From: Candidatus Woesearchaeota archaeon
Lineage (GTDB): Archaea > Nanobdellota > Nanobdellia > Woesearchaeales > BS150m-G63
Direction: 5' to 3'
Assembly (NCBI GenBank): GCA_019322735.1
Contig: JAHWIG010000015.1
Location: 1-13,755, forward strand
Length of the DNA stretch: 13,755 nt
The notes under the pieces were generated by a model that searched no databases, was not told the origin of the DNA, and saw nothing but the letters and a program-made list of their open reading frames with translations. Shown one piece after another: positions 7,315 to 13,755 of this stretch. How positions within the stretch are numbered: position 1 is the first letter of the stretch; every line of letters starts with the position of its first letter. The translations under genes and the position numbers were made by a program.

Positions 7315-9086
7315 TGGAGAATATTTTCTTTGATATTGGTTTGATATTCATTGTAGCTTCTATATTTTCCTATATTGCTAAATTATTGAATCAGCCTAAG
7401 ATTCCTTTTTATGTCTTGGCTGGATTTGTTGTTGGTCCCCTTGGATTGGTAATGGCAGAAAAATTTGGATTAACTAGTGTTTTTTTATCCCAATTTAATG
7501 TTGATTTAAGTCAATTTTTTATCAATGATCCTGGAATCATCAAGATTTTTGGTGAGATTGGTATAGCATTCTTATTGTTTGTTGTTGGTCTTGAGTTAAA
7601 CTTGGGTAAATTAAAAGATATAGGGTTGGTTGCTACAATTGGCGGCAGTCTGCAGATATTGATACTTTTTGCTGTTGGTTCAATTGCTTCACTTGCTTTA
7701 GGCTTTGTTAGGATGGAAGCAGTATATCTTGGTATTGTTTTGGCTTTAAGCAGTACGGTTGTTGTTGTTAAATTATTGTCGGATAATCATGAATTAAATA
7801 CATTGCATGGAAGAATTGTTATGGGAATTTTGTTATTGCAGGATATTTTTGCAGTTATTATGTTATCTGTGCTTTCTTCTTTAAGCACATTCTCCCCTGC
7901 TTTGATCATTCTTGCATTATTTAAGGCAGCAACTATTTTGATTGTTGCTTATTTTTTAAGTAAATTCATCTTTCCTGATATCTTTGGATTTGCTGCCAAA
8001 TCACCTGAAGTATTATTACTAATATCTCTTGCAGTGTTTTTCTTCTTTTCATTATTGATTACAGCAGTGGGATTCTCTATTGCAATTGGTGCATTTATTG
8101 CTGGAGTTACTCTTGGTAATCTCCCATATAATATAGGAATTGTTGGAAGAATCAGGCCACTTAGAGATTTCTTTGTTACATTATTCTTTGTTTCATTAGG
8201 AATGGAGTTCTTTTTGCAGCCAAGTTTAGCTCTTATCAAACCTCTTTTGATTTTCTTGGTTATTATTGTTTTATTTAAGCCGGTTGTTATTATGGCAATA
8301 TGCAGCGTATTTGGATATAGAAGAGCTACATCTTTTATGAGTGCCATATCATTAGCGCAAATAAGCGAATTCTCTCTTATAATCTTATCACAGGGATTGA
8401 TACTTGGACATGTTTCTCAAGATATATTTTCTCTTGGTGTACTTCTTGGAATTATAACAATGACTACTAGCTCTTATTTCATAAATTATGGAAGTAGAGT
8501 ATATACAAAGATATCACATGTTTTGAAGATATTTGATTTTATGAGGATTAGGAAAGAACAATTAGAATATATGCCAAAAGAGAAAAAATATCATATAGTT
8601 TTAGTTGGTCTTAATCGGATTGGTTATAGTATTATTAATTCTCTTCGGAAGAGGAAAGAGAATTTATTAGTTGTAGATTATAATCCTGAAGTAATAAAAG
8701 GATTGATGAAACATAAACATCTTTGTTTATATGGGGATATTGCTGATCCTGAAACATTGGATAGGATCAATTTTAAGGAAGTTGATTTAGTTATCTCAAC
8801 TGTTCCTAAACAGATATATAATTCTTTATTAATTGATTATGTCAAAGAGAAAAATCATGATGTAATTGTATTTGTTACTTCAGAGGATGTTGATGCTGCC
8901 CTTAAATTATATGATGATGGTGCTGATTATGTTATTCTACCACATTTCCTTGGAGGAGAATATACTTCTTTATTATTAGAAGATGTTGGAAAGGATATCA
9001 GCAAGCTTGTTGTAACTAAGATTCAACATATTGAAGATTTGAAAAAGAGAAAGAAAATTGGTCATGAACATCCAAAATCAATCTAA
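7314..9086 (+). CDS. CPA2 family (KefB-like) monovalent cation:proton antiporter with RCK-N domain
   Basis: The 590-aa protein has about 12 membrane helices in residues 5-400. CPA2 marks are FLLFVVGLELNL (86-97), ALSSTVVVVKLL (144-155), LLLQDIFAVIM (173-183, ion-binding D177), FIAGVTLGN (261-269), RPLRDFFVTLFFVSLGM (281-297) and SLAQISEFSLIIL (346-358), the counterpart of GQxGEFxF. A cytoplasmic RCK-N/TrkA-N Rossmann domain spans about 425-560: HIVLVGLNRIG (427-437), the acidic ribose-binding D455 in VVDYNPE, and GDIADPETL (474-482). The nucleotide loop reads GLNRIG instead of GxGxxG, so the middle Gly is Asn and ligand binding may be altered. There is no RCK-C domain. It likely exchanges K+ or Na+ for H+ at the cytoplasmic membrane; which ion is not readable. 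Its 3' end overlaps the CRM gene. Confidence 0.93.
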   Translation: MENIFFDIGLIFIVASIFSYIAKLLNQPKIPFYVLAGFVVGPLGLVMAEKFGLTSVFLSQFNVDLSQFFINDPGIIKIFGEIGIAFLLFVVGLELNLGKLKDIGLVATIGGSLQILILFAVGSIASLALGFVRMEAVYLGIVLALSSTVVVVKLLSDNHELNTLHGRIVMGILLLQDIFAVIMLSVLSSLSTFSPALIILALFKAATILIVAYFLSKFIFPDIFGFAAKSPEVLLLISLAVFFFFSLLITAVGFSIAIGAFIAGVTLGNLPYNIGIVGRIRPLRDFFVTLFFVSLGMEFFLQPSLALIKPLLIFLVIIVLFKPVVIMAICSVFGYRRATSFMSAISLAQISEFSLIILSQGLILGHVSQDIFSLGVLLGIITMTTSSYFINYGSRVYTKISHVLKIFDFMRIRKEQLEYMPKEKKYHIVLVGLNRIGYSIINSLRKRKENLLVVDYNPEVIKGLMKHKHLCLYGDIADPETLDRINFKEVDLVISTVPKQIYNSLLIDYVKEKNHDVIVFVTSEDVDAALKLYDDGADYVILPHFLGGEYTSLLLEDVGKDISKLVVTKIQHIEDLKKRKKIGHEHPKSI

Positions 9087-9348
9087 ATTACGCAGTAAGG
9101 CAAGAGTTCTTAAACCAATAGTTTGGATAGGAAAAAATGGATTAAATTCAGACGTTTTTGAGGAGATTAACAGACAACTAGATAAAAAAGAGCTTATTAA
9201 GATTAAGTTAACCAAATCTTTTATTGATGAGAAAGATAAAAAGAAGATTGCAAGGGATATTGCTGTTAAAACAAAATCTGATTTAATAAGTGTTGTTGGT
9301 TTTATTATCTTGTTGTATAGACAGAAAAATATAGACAGAAAACAATAA
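9064..9348 (+). CDS. CRM-domain (YhbY-like) RNA-binding protein
   Basis: The 94-aa protein is a single CRM domain, the KH-related fold of bacterial YhbY and plant CRS1 splicing factors. It shows PIVWIGKNGLNSDVFEEI (18-35) with the GxxG-type loop GKNG (23-26), the KKELIKIKL strand and a C-terminal hydrophobic strand (LISVVGFIILLYR). Stand-alone archaeal members of about 85-100 residues are thought to bind rRNA or pre-ribosomes; the RNA target here is unknown. ATG 9064 is chosen over TTG 9058; it overlaps the antiporter's end by 23 nt, which implies co-translation. The last codons and the stop lie inside the first copy of a 28-bp repeat, so the C-terminal KQ may be repeat-derived. Confidence 0.9.
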   Translation: MNIQNQSKLRSKARVLKPIVWIGKNGLNSDVFEEINRQLDKKELIKIKLTKSFIDEKDKKKIARDIAVKTKSDLISVVGFIILLYRQKNIDRKQ

Positions 9349-9417
9349 GACTTGCGTCTTAAAGCTTTGCTCACTGAAAAAACGTTCGCAAAACAATAAG
9401 ACTTGCGTCTTAAAGCT
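9339..9417. repeat. 28-bp perfect direct repeat (9339-9366 and 9390-9417) with internal hairpins
   Basis: Two identical 28-bp copies are 51 bp apart. Each holds the hairpin TAAGAC-TTGC-GTCTTA (6-bp stem, 4-nt loop; 9346-9361 in copy 1). The first copy covers the end of the CRM gene, including its stop codon. The second is followed by a T-rich stretch (9418-9425) and may act as a terminator. The remainder of the gap to 9494 is AT-rich and holds only the promoter near 9470. Confidence 0.8.
9366..9392. repeat. TTTGCTCACT...ACGTTCGCAAA element, copy 1
   Basis: The segment begins TTTGCTCACT, has a short A-rich centre and ends ACGTTCGCAAA; the TTTGC and GCAAA ends can pair. It bridges the two 28-bp repeats. 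A close relative with the same outer blocks and a one-base-shorter centre occurs at 11075-11100. Confidence 0.65.
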
Positions 9418-9469
9418 ATTATTTTAAGAAATAAAATGAAAAAATAGAAAGTAATTTAAATATTCAACC

Positions 9470-9477
9470 TATAAAAT
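9470..9477 (+). promoter_or_regulatory. TATA box for the unknown/TIM-barrel gene cluster
   Basis: TATAAAAT is centred about 22 nt upstream of ATG 9495, so the transcript would start at or next to the start codon. No Shine-Dalgarno sequence is present, consistent with a leaderless first gene. Confidence 0.5.
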
Positions 9478-9494
9478 ATTAAAAAAGAGACACA

Positions 9495-10934
9495 ATGGTA
9501 AATGTAACTGATTATTTTGATAAAGAAGAAGTTTATGAAGAAGTTGTTGGTTCTTTTATTCCAACTGGTTATCCTAATCCAGTTAGAAGATGGAAATTAT
9601 TATATGAAAAATTCAACAACTCAGTTGAAGAAAGCTATTTCTGGATAATGCAGTTCTTGAAACATGGACCTGTTGCATCTTTTCCTGAGTTTATCAAAGT
9701 TATTGATTTGTTTTCAGCATCTGAACAATCTGCTTTTTTTGGATCTGCTCAGGCAAGATTGGGATTACAGCAGGATAAGGTGAGCCAGTTCATGGGAACT
9801 ATAGGAAAGATGGTCAAGGAATTATTCCAATTAGTGAGGGAGCTTAGGATTATTGATGAAAGATTAGAGCTTTATAATAGCAGTCGTGAAGGGGATATTG
9901 CTTCTGAGATTGCATTAAAAGGGTATTGGATTGATCTGGTTGAAGGTGGGGCAAAGAATCCAGCTTCTGTTTACGGAATGGCTAGAGAACTTCAATTTGG
10001 GACCCTCCCAGACCTATTCTTTGGTGCAAAGATAATGAAATCAAGTGAAGTTCAGAAAGAAGTTGAGGCATTAGAATTCAATAAAAAAGTTAAAGAAGTT
10101 TTGATGAGAAAGCTTAAAACTTTCATTGTATGGAAAGAACATACATATAAGGAATTAAATAATAGAAGAAAATTTACTATTAAATATCTGAGACAGCATT
10201 GGGATGTTATTCATATGTACATGAATTGGGTAAAACCTTATCTTTTGAATATTAAAAGGATGCAGCTTAATCAAAAAGATATAGAGAAGAATGCTGATCT
10301 GGTTTCTGCTTTTGAAGGCAGCATTGTTGAGATTGAATTTTTAGCAAGAAGAAAAGTAAAACCAAGTTCTGATTATTATGCTGTTGGTTTGATTCATTTT
10401 TGGTTCAGGACAGCTCCTAAGATGGATTATCATCAACAAGAATATCAACATAAAGGGCCGATACATATAGGAAAACTGATTGTTGACTTTCGAACATATG
10501 CTTGGACTCAGCAGGATATTGATAATTATATACATATGAGGGAACAGGAAAGTTTTGATCTATTGGGAGATATAGATTCATCTGTTAAGTCAGCTATGGA
10601 ATCTTTGGGAGATGAATTAAGGGATTATTTAGCAGAAGCTGGTGAAAAGAAGTTATTGCCCCCTGAAGAAGAAAAGGAAAAGAAGAAAAAAAAGAAATCA
10701 AACAGCCCTTTTGTTTTAGTGGCAGAAGGTTTTGGTGAGCTGTTTGGAAGTTTATTAAATATTCAACCAGGTAAAGGAGATAAAGAAAAGGGCGAAAAAA
10801 AGAAAAAATCTAAAAATACAAAGAGTCAATATCAATTAAGTCAAGAAATGCAGGAAGCAGGAGCAAGCGCAAGTAAATCCATATGGACAGTGTATAAGAA
10901 TTTTAAGAAATCACATAAGATGACAGCTTGGTAG
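9495..10934 (+). CDS. Protein of unknown function, 479 aa, largely helical
   Basis: I do not recognise this protein. It starts MVNVTDYFDKEEVYEEV and is rich in Trp, Tyr and long amphipathic helices; no signal peptide or clear membrane helix is visible, so it is probably cytoplasmic. A conserved-looking central region (about 200-350) includes WKEHTYKELNNRRKF, HMYMNWVKPYL and KPSSDYYAVGLIHFWFR. The C-terminal third has two lysine runs (394-401 and 426-440) flanking a short hydrophobic stretch FVLVAEGFGELFGSLLNI (406-423), which suggests contact with nucleic acid or an acidic partner. It is the first gene after the TATA box at 9470 and lies co-directionally with the 178-aa and TIM-barrel genes. 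An 8-bp hairpin directly follows its stop. It is certainly coding by length and composition; function is unknown. Confidence 0.85.
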   Translation: MVNVTDYFDKEEVYEEVVGSFIPTGYPNPVRRWKLLYEKFNNSVEESYFWIMQFLKHGPVASFPEFIKVIDLFSASEQSAFFGSAQARLGLQQDKVSQFMGTIGKMVKELFQLVRELRIIDERLELYNSSREGDIASEIALKGYWIDLVEGGAKNPASVYGMARELQFGTLPDLFFGAKIMKSSEVQKEVEALEFNKKVKEVLMRKLKTFIVWKEHTYKELNNRRKFTIKYLRQHWDVIHMYMNWVKPYLLNIKRMQLNQKDIEKNADLVSAFEGSIVEIEFLARRKVKPSSDYYAVGLIHFWFRTAPKMDYHQQEYQHKGPIHIGKLIVDFRTYAWTQQDIDNYIHMREQESFDLLGDIDSSVKSAMESLGDELRDYLAEAGEKKLLPPEEEKEKKKKKKSNSPFVLVAEGFGELFGSLLNIQPGKGDKEKGEKKKKSKNTKSQYQLSQEMQEAGASASKSIWTVYKNFKKSHKMTAW

Positions 10935-10955
10935 ATATTTGGTGGCGCCAAATAT
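10935..10955 (+). other. 8-bp hairpin directly after the stop codon
   Basis: ATATTTGG (10935-10942) and CCAAATAT (10948-10955) pair perfectly around a TGGCG loop. The hairpin abuts the TAG stop of the 479-aa gene. There is no T-run right after it, so it is not a classic terminator; it may protect the mRNA 3' end or mark a processing site. Confidence 0.5.
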
Positions 10956-11048
10956 TTACTTCCCCTTCATTGGTACACAAATGAGTGCGTGTCCCTCCCA
11001 TTACAATGATTGGTTGGTGCAGAAACATTGACTGTTTTGTAAAATCAA
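10956..11048 (+). other. Unexplained intergenic segment, possible structured RNA
   Basis: This stretch is less AT-rich than the other gaps in the window (for example TTCCCCTTCATT, GTGCGTGTCCCTCCC and TTGGTTGGTGCAG) and contains a small TCATT/AATGA hairpin near 10968-10985. No open frame of note, tRNA or known riboswitch pattern is visible. It may be a leader, an sRNA or plain spacer. Confidence 0.25.
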
Positions 11049-11070
11049 GAAGACTAAAAAATTCGTCTTC
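11049..11070. repeat. GAAGAC...GTCTTC hairpin upstream of the 178-aa gene
   Basis: GAAGAC (11049-11054) pairs with GTCTTC (11065-11070) around an A-rich 10-nt loop. It resembles the AAGAC/GTCTT hairpins at 9346-9361 and, like the first of them, is followed by a TTTGCTCACT element. Confidence 0.55.
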
Positions 11071-11074
11071 ATGG

Positions 11075-11100
11075 TTTGCTCACTAAAATACGTTCGCAAA
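11075..11100. repeat. TTTGCTCACT...ACGTTCGCAAA element, copy 2
   Basis: The same outer blocks as at 9366-9392 surround a slightly shorter A/T centre. It ends one base before the ATG of the 178-aa gene, where a ribosome site would be expected; no Shine-Dalgarno sequence is present. The element may therefore occupy the start region of that mRNA. Confidence 0.65.
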
Positions 11101-11101
11101 C

Positions 11102-11638
11102 ATGGCTGAAGAAAGTTTAGAAGAAATAAAGAAGCTTTCCCCAGAGGAAAGAATAACTCGGTTAAGAGAGTTTCAGGAAAAGAGAAAAAAAGAAGCAGCA
11201 GAAGCTAAAGATATCATTGCAGATTCTGTTGCACAGATAAAACAAGAAGAGAAGATAAAAGAAGCTATCAGTGTTCCTGAATCCAAGCAAGTTGATGTTG
11301 CTGGATTGTTTAAAGCAGAAGAAGGGTTAGAAGCAACTATTGAAAAAGAAAAGATAGAACTTACAGAAGAAGAGCTTCAGGAACATAGACAATATCAAGC
11401 TCAATTGAGTCAGGAGCCAGCTGAAGAACTATATCAGCGTGTTAAAAGCATGTATCAGCAGATTAAGGAAGGAAATATTGGTTCCCCTGAAATGAATAAA
11501 CTTAATGATTTAAGTTACGCATTTGATTATAAAAAAAATGATATTGCATCAGGACATTATAAAATGGCAAGTGAGGAAATAGAAGATATGATGAGTGCAT
11601 CTAGGAGTTTAATCAATTATATGAGGCAGGGAAAATGA
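11102..11638 (+). CDS. Small charged helical protein of unknown function, 178 aa
   Basis: I do not recognise a family. The protein is almost wholly predicted helix and very rich in Glu, Lys and Gln. An N-terminal coiled-coil-like half (about 5-55, with LSPEERITRLREFQEKRKKE) is followed by a short hydrophobic patch VDVAGLF (64-70). A second helical half (about 90-178) includes EELYQRVKSMYQQIKEG and closes with SEEIEDMMSASRSLINYM. No signal peptide, membrane helix or catalytic motif is seen, so an adaptor or scaffold role is likelier than an enzyme. The stop overlaps the start of the TIM-barrel gene as ATGA, and AGGCAGGGA just before that start may serve as its ribosome site. The two proteins are therefore probably made in fixed ratio and may form a complex. 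The start follows a repeat element without spacing. Confidence 0.82.
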   Translation: MAEESLEEIKKLSPEERITRLREFQEKRKKEAAEAKDIIADSVAQIKQEEKIKEAISVPESKQVDVAGLFKAEEGLEATIEKEKIELTEEELQEHRQYQAQLSQEPAEELYQRVKSMYQQIKEGNIGSPEMNKLNDLSYAFDYKKNDIASGHYKMASEEIEDMMSASRSLINYMRQGK

Positions 11639-13665
11639 TTTTTGGAGAACCATACTCTACACCAATGGATAGGGGCTATTTTGGAAGTGGAAGCACTGAT
11701 AAATTGGAAACACCTGTTATTGGTGTTGGAGATATTGGTCAAAGTGTTACAGAAGGAAAACAATTTGGTACATTTAGAGATTCTGTGCAGGCAGCTATCA
11801 GGGTTGGTGTAAAGCAAGTTGAGTTGGCTACTGCGATGTTTGGGAGTGATAGAAATGTTGGTGCAGAATCATATGGTAAAGAGGCAAGAGAAGAACTGAG
11901 AGAGATGGCAAAGGCCAATGATTTTAAGGTTGTGGCTGTGCATAGTCCTCATCAGATTGGAAATATGTCTGGTTATTCTGGGCCTGAGAGGGGATTTGAA
12001 GATGAGACAAGGAAAAGAGAAGTTGATGAGATAAAAAAGGCAATACATTTTGCTGCAGACGCTGCTGATGGTGGAGCAGTTGTTGTCCATACTGGAGAAT
12101 TTGCTAGGCCAATGTCAGAGCAGAAATGGGCAAAGGATGAAACTGGGAGATACTTGTTTAAAGGTTATACTGAAGAGCCAGAAAGAGCAGTTATTCCTGT
12201 TGTTGATAGTAGGACAGGAACTGTTTTGACACAGGTCAGAAAGAATCAGATTGTTTATAGGCCAGAATGGCTTAAGAATGAGAAAGAAGAGTATATGGAT
12301 TATGAGGGAAATATTGTTAAGTTTGAAGATAGGGTTCCAAAATTTGATGCAGATACTGGGAGATTTAAGGTAAGAGAGATGGGGTGGGAGGATTTTGAAA
12401 AAGAAGCAGAAGAGAGAAATATGTTAAAGGAGAAACAGTTTGGAGGACCATTATCTGATGAAGAAAAAATTAGACCTGAAGAAGCCTTTTTATATGCTCA
12501 AATAGAATCACAGGCAGGCCAAGCAAGAGGTTGGGCATTATATCATACTGAGAAATTTGATAAGACGTTAAAGGGGTTGAAGAAACTTAGAGAAGTTAGA
12601 AATTTTTATGATAAATTAGACAAAAGCTTGCCAGAAGAAGAGAAATGGAAGATAATGAAGGAGGACAATAAATTGCAACAGTTAGTGAGTGTTTTTGTTC
12701 CTTTAGAACATAAAAATCCATTAGAGATTATTGATAGAGACATTAAGGAAGCAGAACAAAATCTTGAACATATTAGAGAAGCATCAGTTGGTTATGAACA
12801 GCAGGCAAGAGAATCAGAATTACTGAAGAAGTATGCTATGCCTATTGATAGATATGCTAAAGGACAAACAGGAAAATCATATGCAGAAATAGGGATATAT
12901 GCGATGGATCAAAGTACTGAGAAAAAGACTGAAAGACCTGTTTTTGTTTCTCCTGAAAATATTTATCCAGAGATGGGTTATGGAAGCCATCCTGAAGAGT
13001 TGATTAGCCTTGTCCATAATGCAAGAGAAGAGATGGTAAAGTGTTTGACGCAGAAGAAAATAGAGGATCCTAGCGGAAAAGTGGATGGAGAAGGTAATCT
13101 GGTTATGGTTAACAATCCCCAATATAGGGGATGGAGTAGATCAAAGGCAGAGAAAGAAGCAAATGAGCATATAAGAGCTACATTAGATACTACTCATCTA
13201 GGTATGTGGTGGAAGTACTTTGAGCCAAATTATGGTGAGACAGAAGATCAGCGTTTGACTAGGTTTAAGGGTTGGTATATGGATCAGATCAAGAAGCTGG
13301 AGAAAGCAGATATATTGGGGCATATGCATGTTCATGATACAATGGGAAGAGAAGACTCCCATCTGCCAATCGGACAAGGAATAATGCCAGTCAAAACAGC
13401 GTTGGAGTATTTGAAGGAGAAAGGTTATAGCGGTACAATGATTTCAGAAGCTTTTGGAGAGCCAGCAAGACAGATGACAAAGACATGGGAATTTTTAGGA
13501 AGCCCAATCTATGGTGTCGGTGGACCAGTAAGACCTGGGGCCCCAGAGAGATTTTCAGATCTTCATCAAAGTTATTTTGGAAAAGACAGACCACCATATT
13601 ATGTGTTTGGAAATTATGCTCCAAGCAATGACTGGACAATGTGGAGTCAAGTGCCTGTGGAATAA
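11635..13665 (+). CDS. Endonuclease IV-like TIM-barrel protein with large insertion
   Basis: The 676-aa protein belongs to the AP endonuclease 2 / xylose isomerase-like TIM-barrel superfamily. By motif order all nine endonuclease IV metal ligands have counterparts: H103 (VHSPHQIGN), H152 (VVHTGEF), E441 (PENIYPEMGYG), D518 and H521 (LDTTHLGMWW), H565 (GHMHVHD), D574 and H576 (REDSHLPIGQG) and E605 (MISEAFGEP). A trinuclear zinc-type centre is thus possible. Endonuclease IV itself has only about 280-300 residues. Here H152 and E441 are separated by about 280 extra residues with a coiled-coil-like part (305-400); a smaller insertion lies at about 474-510, and an N-terminal extension and a 70-residue aromatic-rich tail are present. 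Activity could be abasic-site or other phosphodiester cleavage, or sugar-phosphate isomerisation; sequence alone does not decide. It is coupled to the 178-aa gene by a 4-nt overlap. Confidence 0.85.
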   Translation: MIFGEPYSTPMDRGYFGSGSTDKLETPVIGVGDIGQSVTEGKQFGTFRDSVQAAIRVGVKQVELATAMFGSDRNVGAESYGKEAREELREMAKANDFKVVAVHSPHQIGNMSGYSGPERGFEDETRKREVDEIKKAIHFAADAADGGAVVVHTGEFARPMSEQKWAKDETGRYLFKGYTEEPERAVIPVVDSRTGTVLTQVRKNQIVYRPEWLKNEKEEYMDYEGNIVKFEDRVPKFDADTGRFKVREMGWEDFEKEAEERNMLKEKQFGGPLSDEEKIRPEEAFLYAQIESQAGQARGWALYHTEKFDKTLKGLKKLREVRNFYDKLDKSLPEEEKWKIMKEDNKLQQLVSVFVPLEHKNPLEIIDRDIKEAEQNLEHIREASVGYEQQARESELLKKYAMPIDRYAKGQTGKSYAEIGIYAMDQSTEKKTERPVFVSPENIYPEMGYGSHPEELISLVHNAREEMVKCLTQKKIEDPSGKVDGEGNLVMVNNPQYRGWSRSKAEKEANEHIRATLDTTHLGMWWKYFEPNYGETEDQRLTRFKGWYMDQIKKLEKADILGHMHVHDTMGREDSHLPIGQGIMPVKTALEYLKEKGYSGTMISEAFGEPARQMTKTWEFLGSPIYGVGGPVRPGAPERFSDLHQSYFGKDRPPYYVFGNYAPSNDWTMWSQVPVE

Positions 13666-13667
13666 TC

Positions 13668-13755
13668 ATGAAAAATAAATATACATTAGATAGAAAATTT
13701 CCAGAAACATTTGATCAGATTTATTTGGCATATTTTGGATATGTAAGAAGTAGTT
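13668..13755 (+). CDS. Start of a fourth gene in the cluster (partial, cut by window end)
   Basis: ATG 13668 lies 2 nt after the TAA of the TIM-barrel gene and opens a frame without stop to the window end: MKNKYTLDRKFPETFDQIYL and nine more residues. Close spacing and shared strand suggest it is co-transcribed. The 29 residues are too few to name a family. Confidence 0.6.
   Translation, partial: MKNKYTLDRKFPETFDQIYLAYFGYVRSS

Noticed and set aside
7949..8347. 132-codon minus-strand frame inside the antiporter gene
   Set aside because: The antiporter motifs on the plus strand are unambiguous; the antisense product is low in character and lacks a promoter.
9339..9417. Attachment sites or target-site duplications of a mobile element
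   Set aside because: Only 23 bp lie between the two 28-bp copies, with no integrase, transposase or cargo.
10956..11048. tRNA or tRNA fragment
   Set aside because: No T-loop consensus, no cloverleaf arms and no acceptor pairing could be found.
11071..11109. 12-codon upstream frame (ATG at 11071) overlapping the start of the 178-aa gene
   Set aside because: It lies almost wholly inside a repeat element and its peptide has no recognisable character; most likely chance.
11635..13665. Xylose isomerase
   Set aside because: The ligand pattern with paired D518/H521 and D574/H576 follows endonuclease IV order; isomerase-specific motifs were not seen, though the superfamily is shared.

Overview
This AT-rich window reads as archaeal chromosome, most likely from a DPANN lineage of the Woesearchaeota/Pacearchaeota type (the lineage is inference). 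The signs are TATA boxes about 22-27 nt upstream of several start codons with almost no 5' leader, a PHP-family endonuclease Q, a stand-alone archaeal CRM/YhbY protein, PKD and cadherin-like surface proteins rich in N-glycosylation sequons, and a short membrane-anchor N-terminus often seen in DPANN exported proteins. No rRNA, tRNA, CRISPR array, insertion sequence or phage gene was recognised.

Left part (1-6161). A plus-strand endonuclease Q gene (112-1359) meets, tail to tail with a 4-bp stop-codon overlap, a minus-strand block. In transcription order that block is a DUF1461 membrane protein (6161-5553), a lipoprotein with four Ig/cadherin-like domains (5268-3934), a secreted protein with five such domains (3884-2376) and a CaCA-type Na+/Ca2+ exchanger (2297-1356). 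The two surface proteins share interchangeable domain types. Between the DUF1461 and lipoprotein genes lies a 210-bp cluster of nested inverted and direct repeats, next to a perfect 8-bp palindrome that sits between a TATA box and the predicted transcription start.

Middle part (6162-9348). A divergent promoter region drives a plus-strand operon: a membrane-anchored, cysteine-containing protein with two PKD domains, a CPA2 (KefB-like) cation:proton antiporter with a C-terminal RCK-N domain, and a CRM-domain RNA-binding protein. The genes are joined by TAATG and 23-nt overlaps.

Right part (9349-13755). After a repeat-containing intergenic segment, a TATA box at about 9470 precedes a co-directional cluster: a 479-aa protein of unknown function, a 178-aa helical protein, a 676-aa TIM-barrel protein and the start of a fourth gene. 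The TIM-barrel protein keeps every one of the nine metal ligands of endonuclease IV but carries an insertion of about 280 residues. This cluster is the best candidate for an undescribed system. Related composite repeats lie before the 479-aa and the 178-aa genes.
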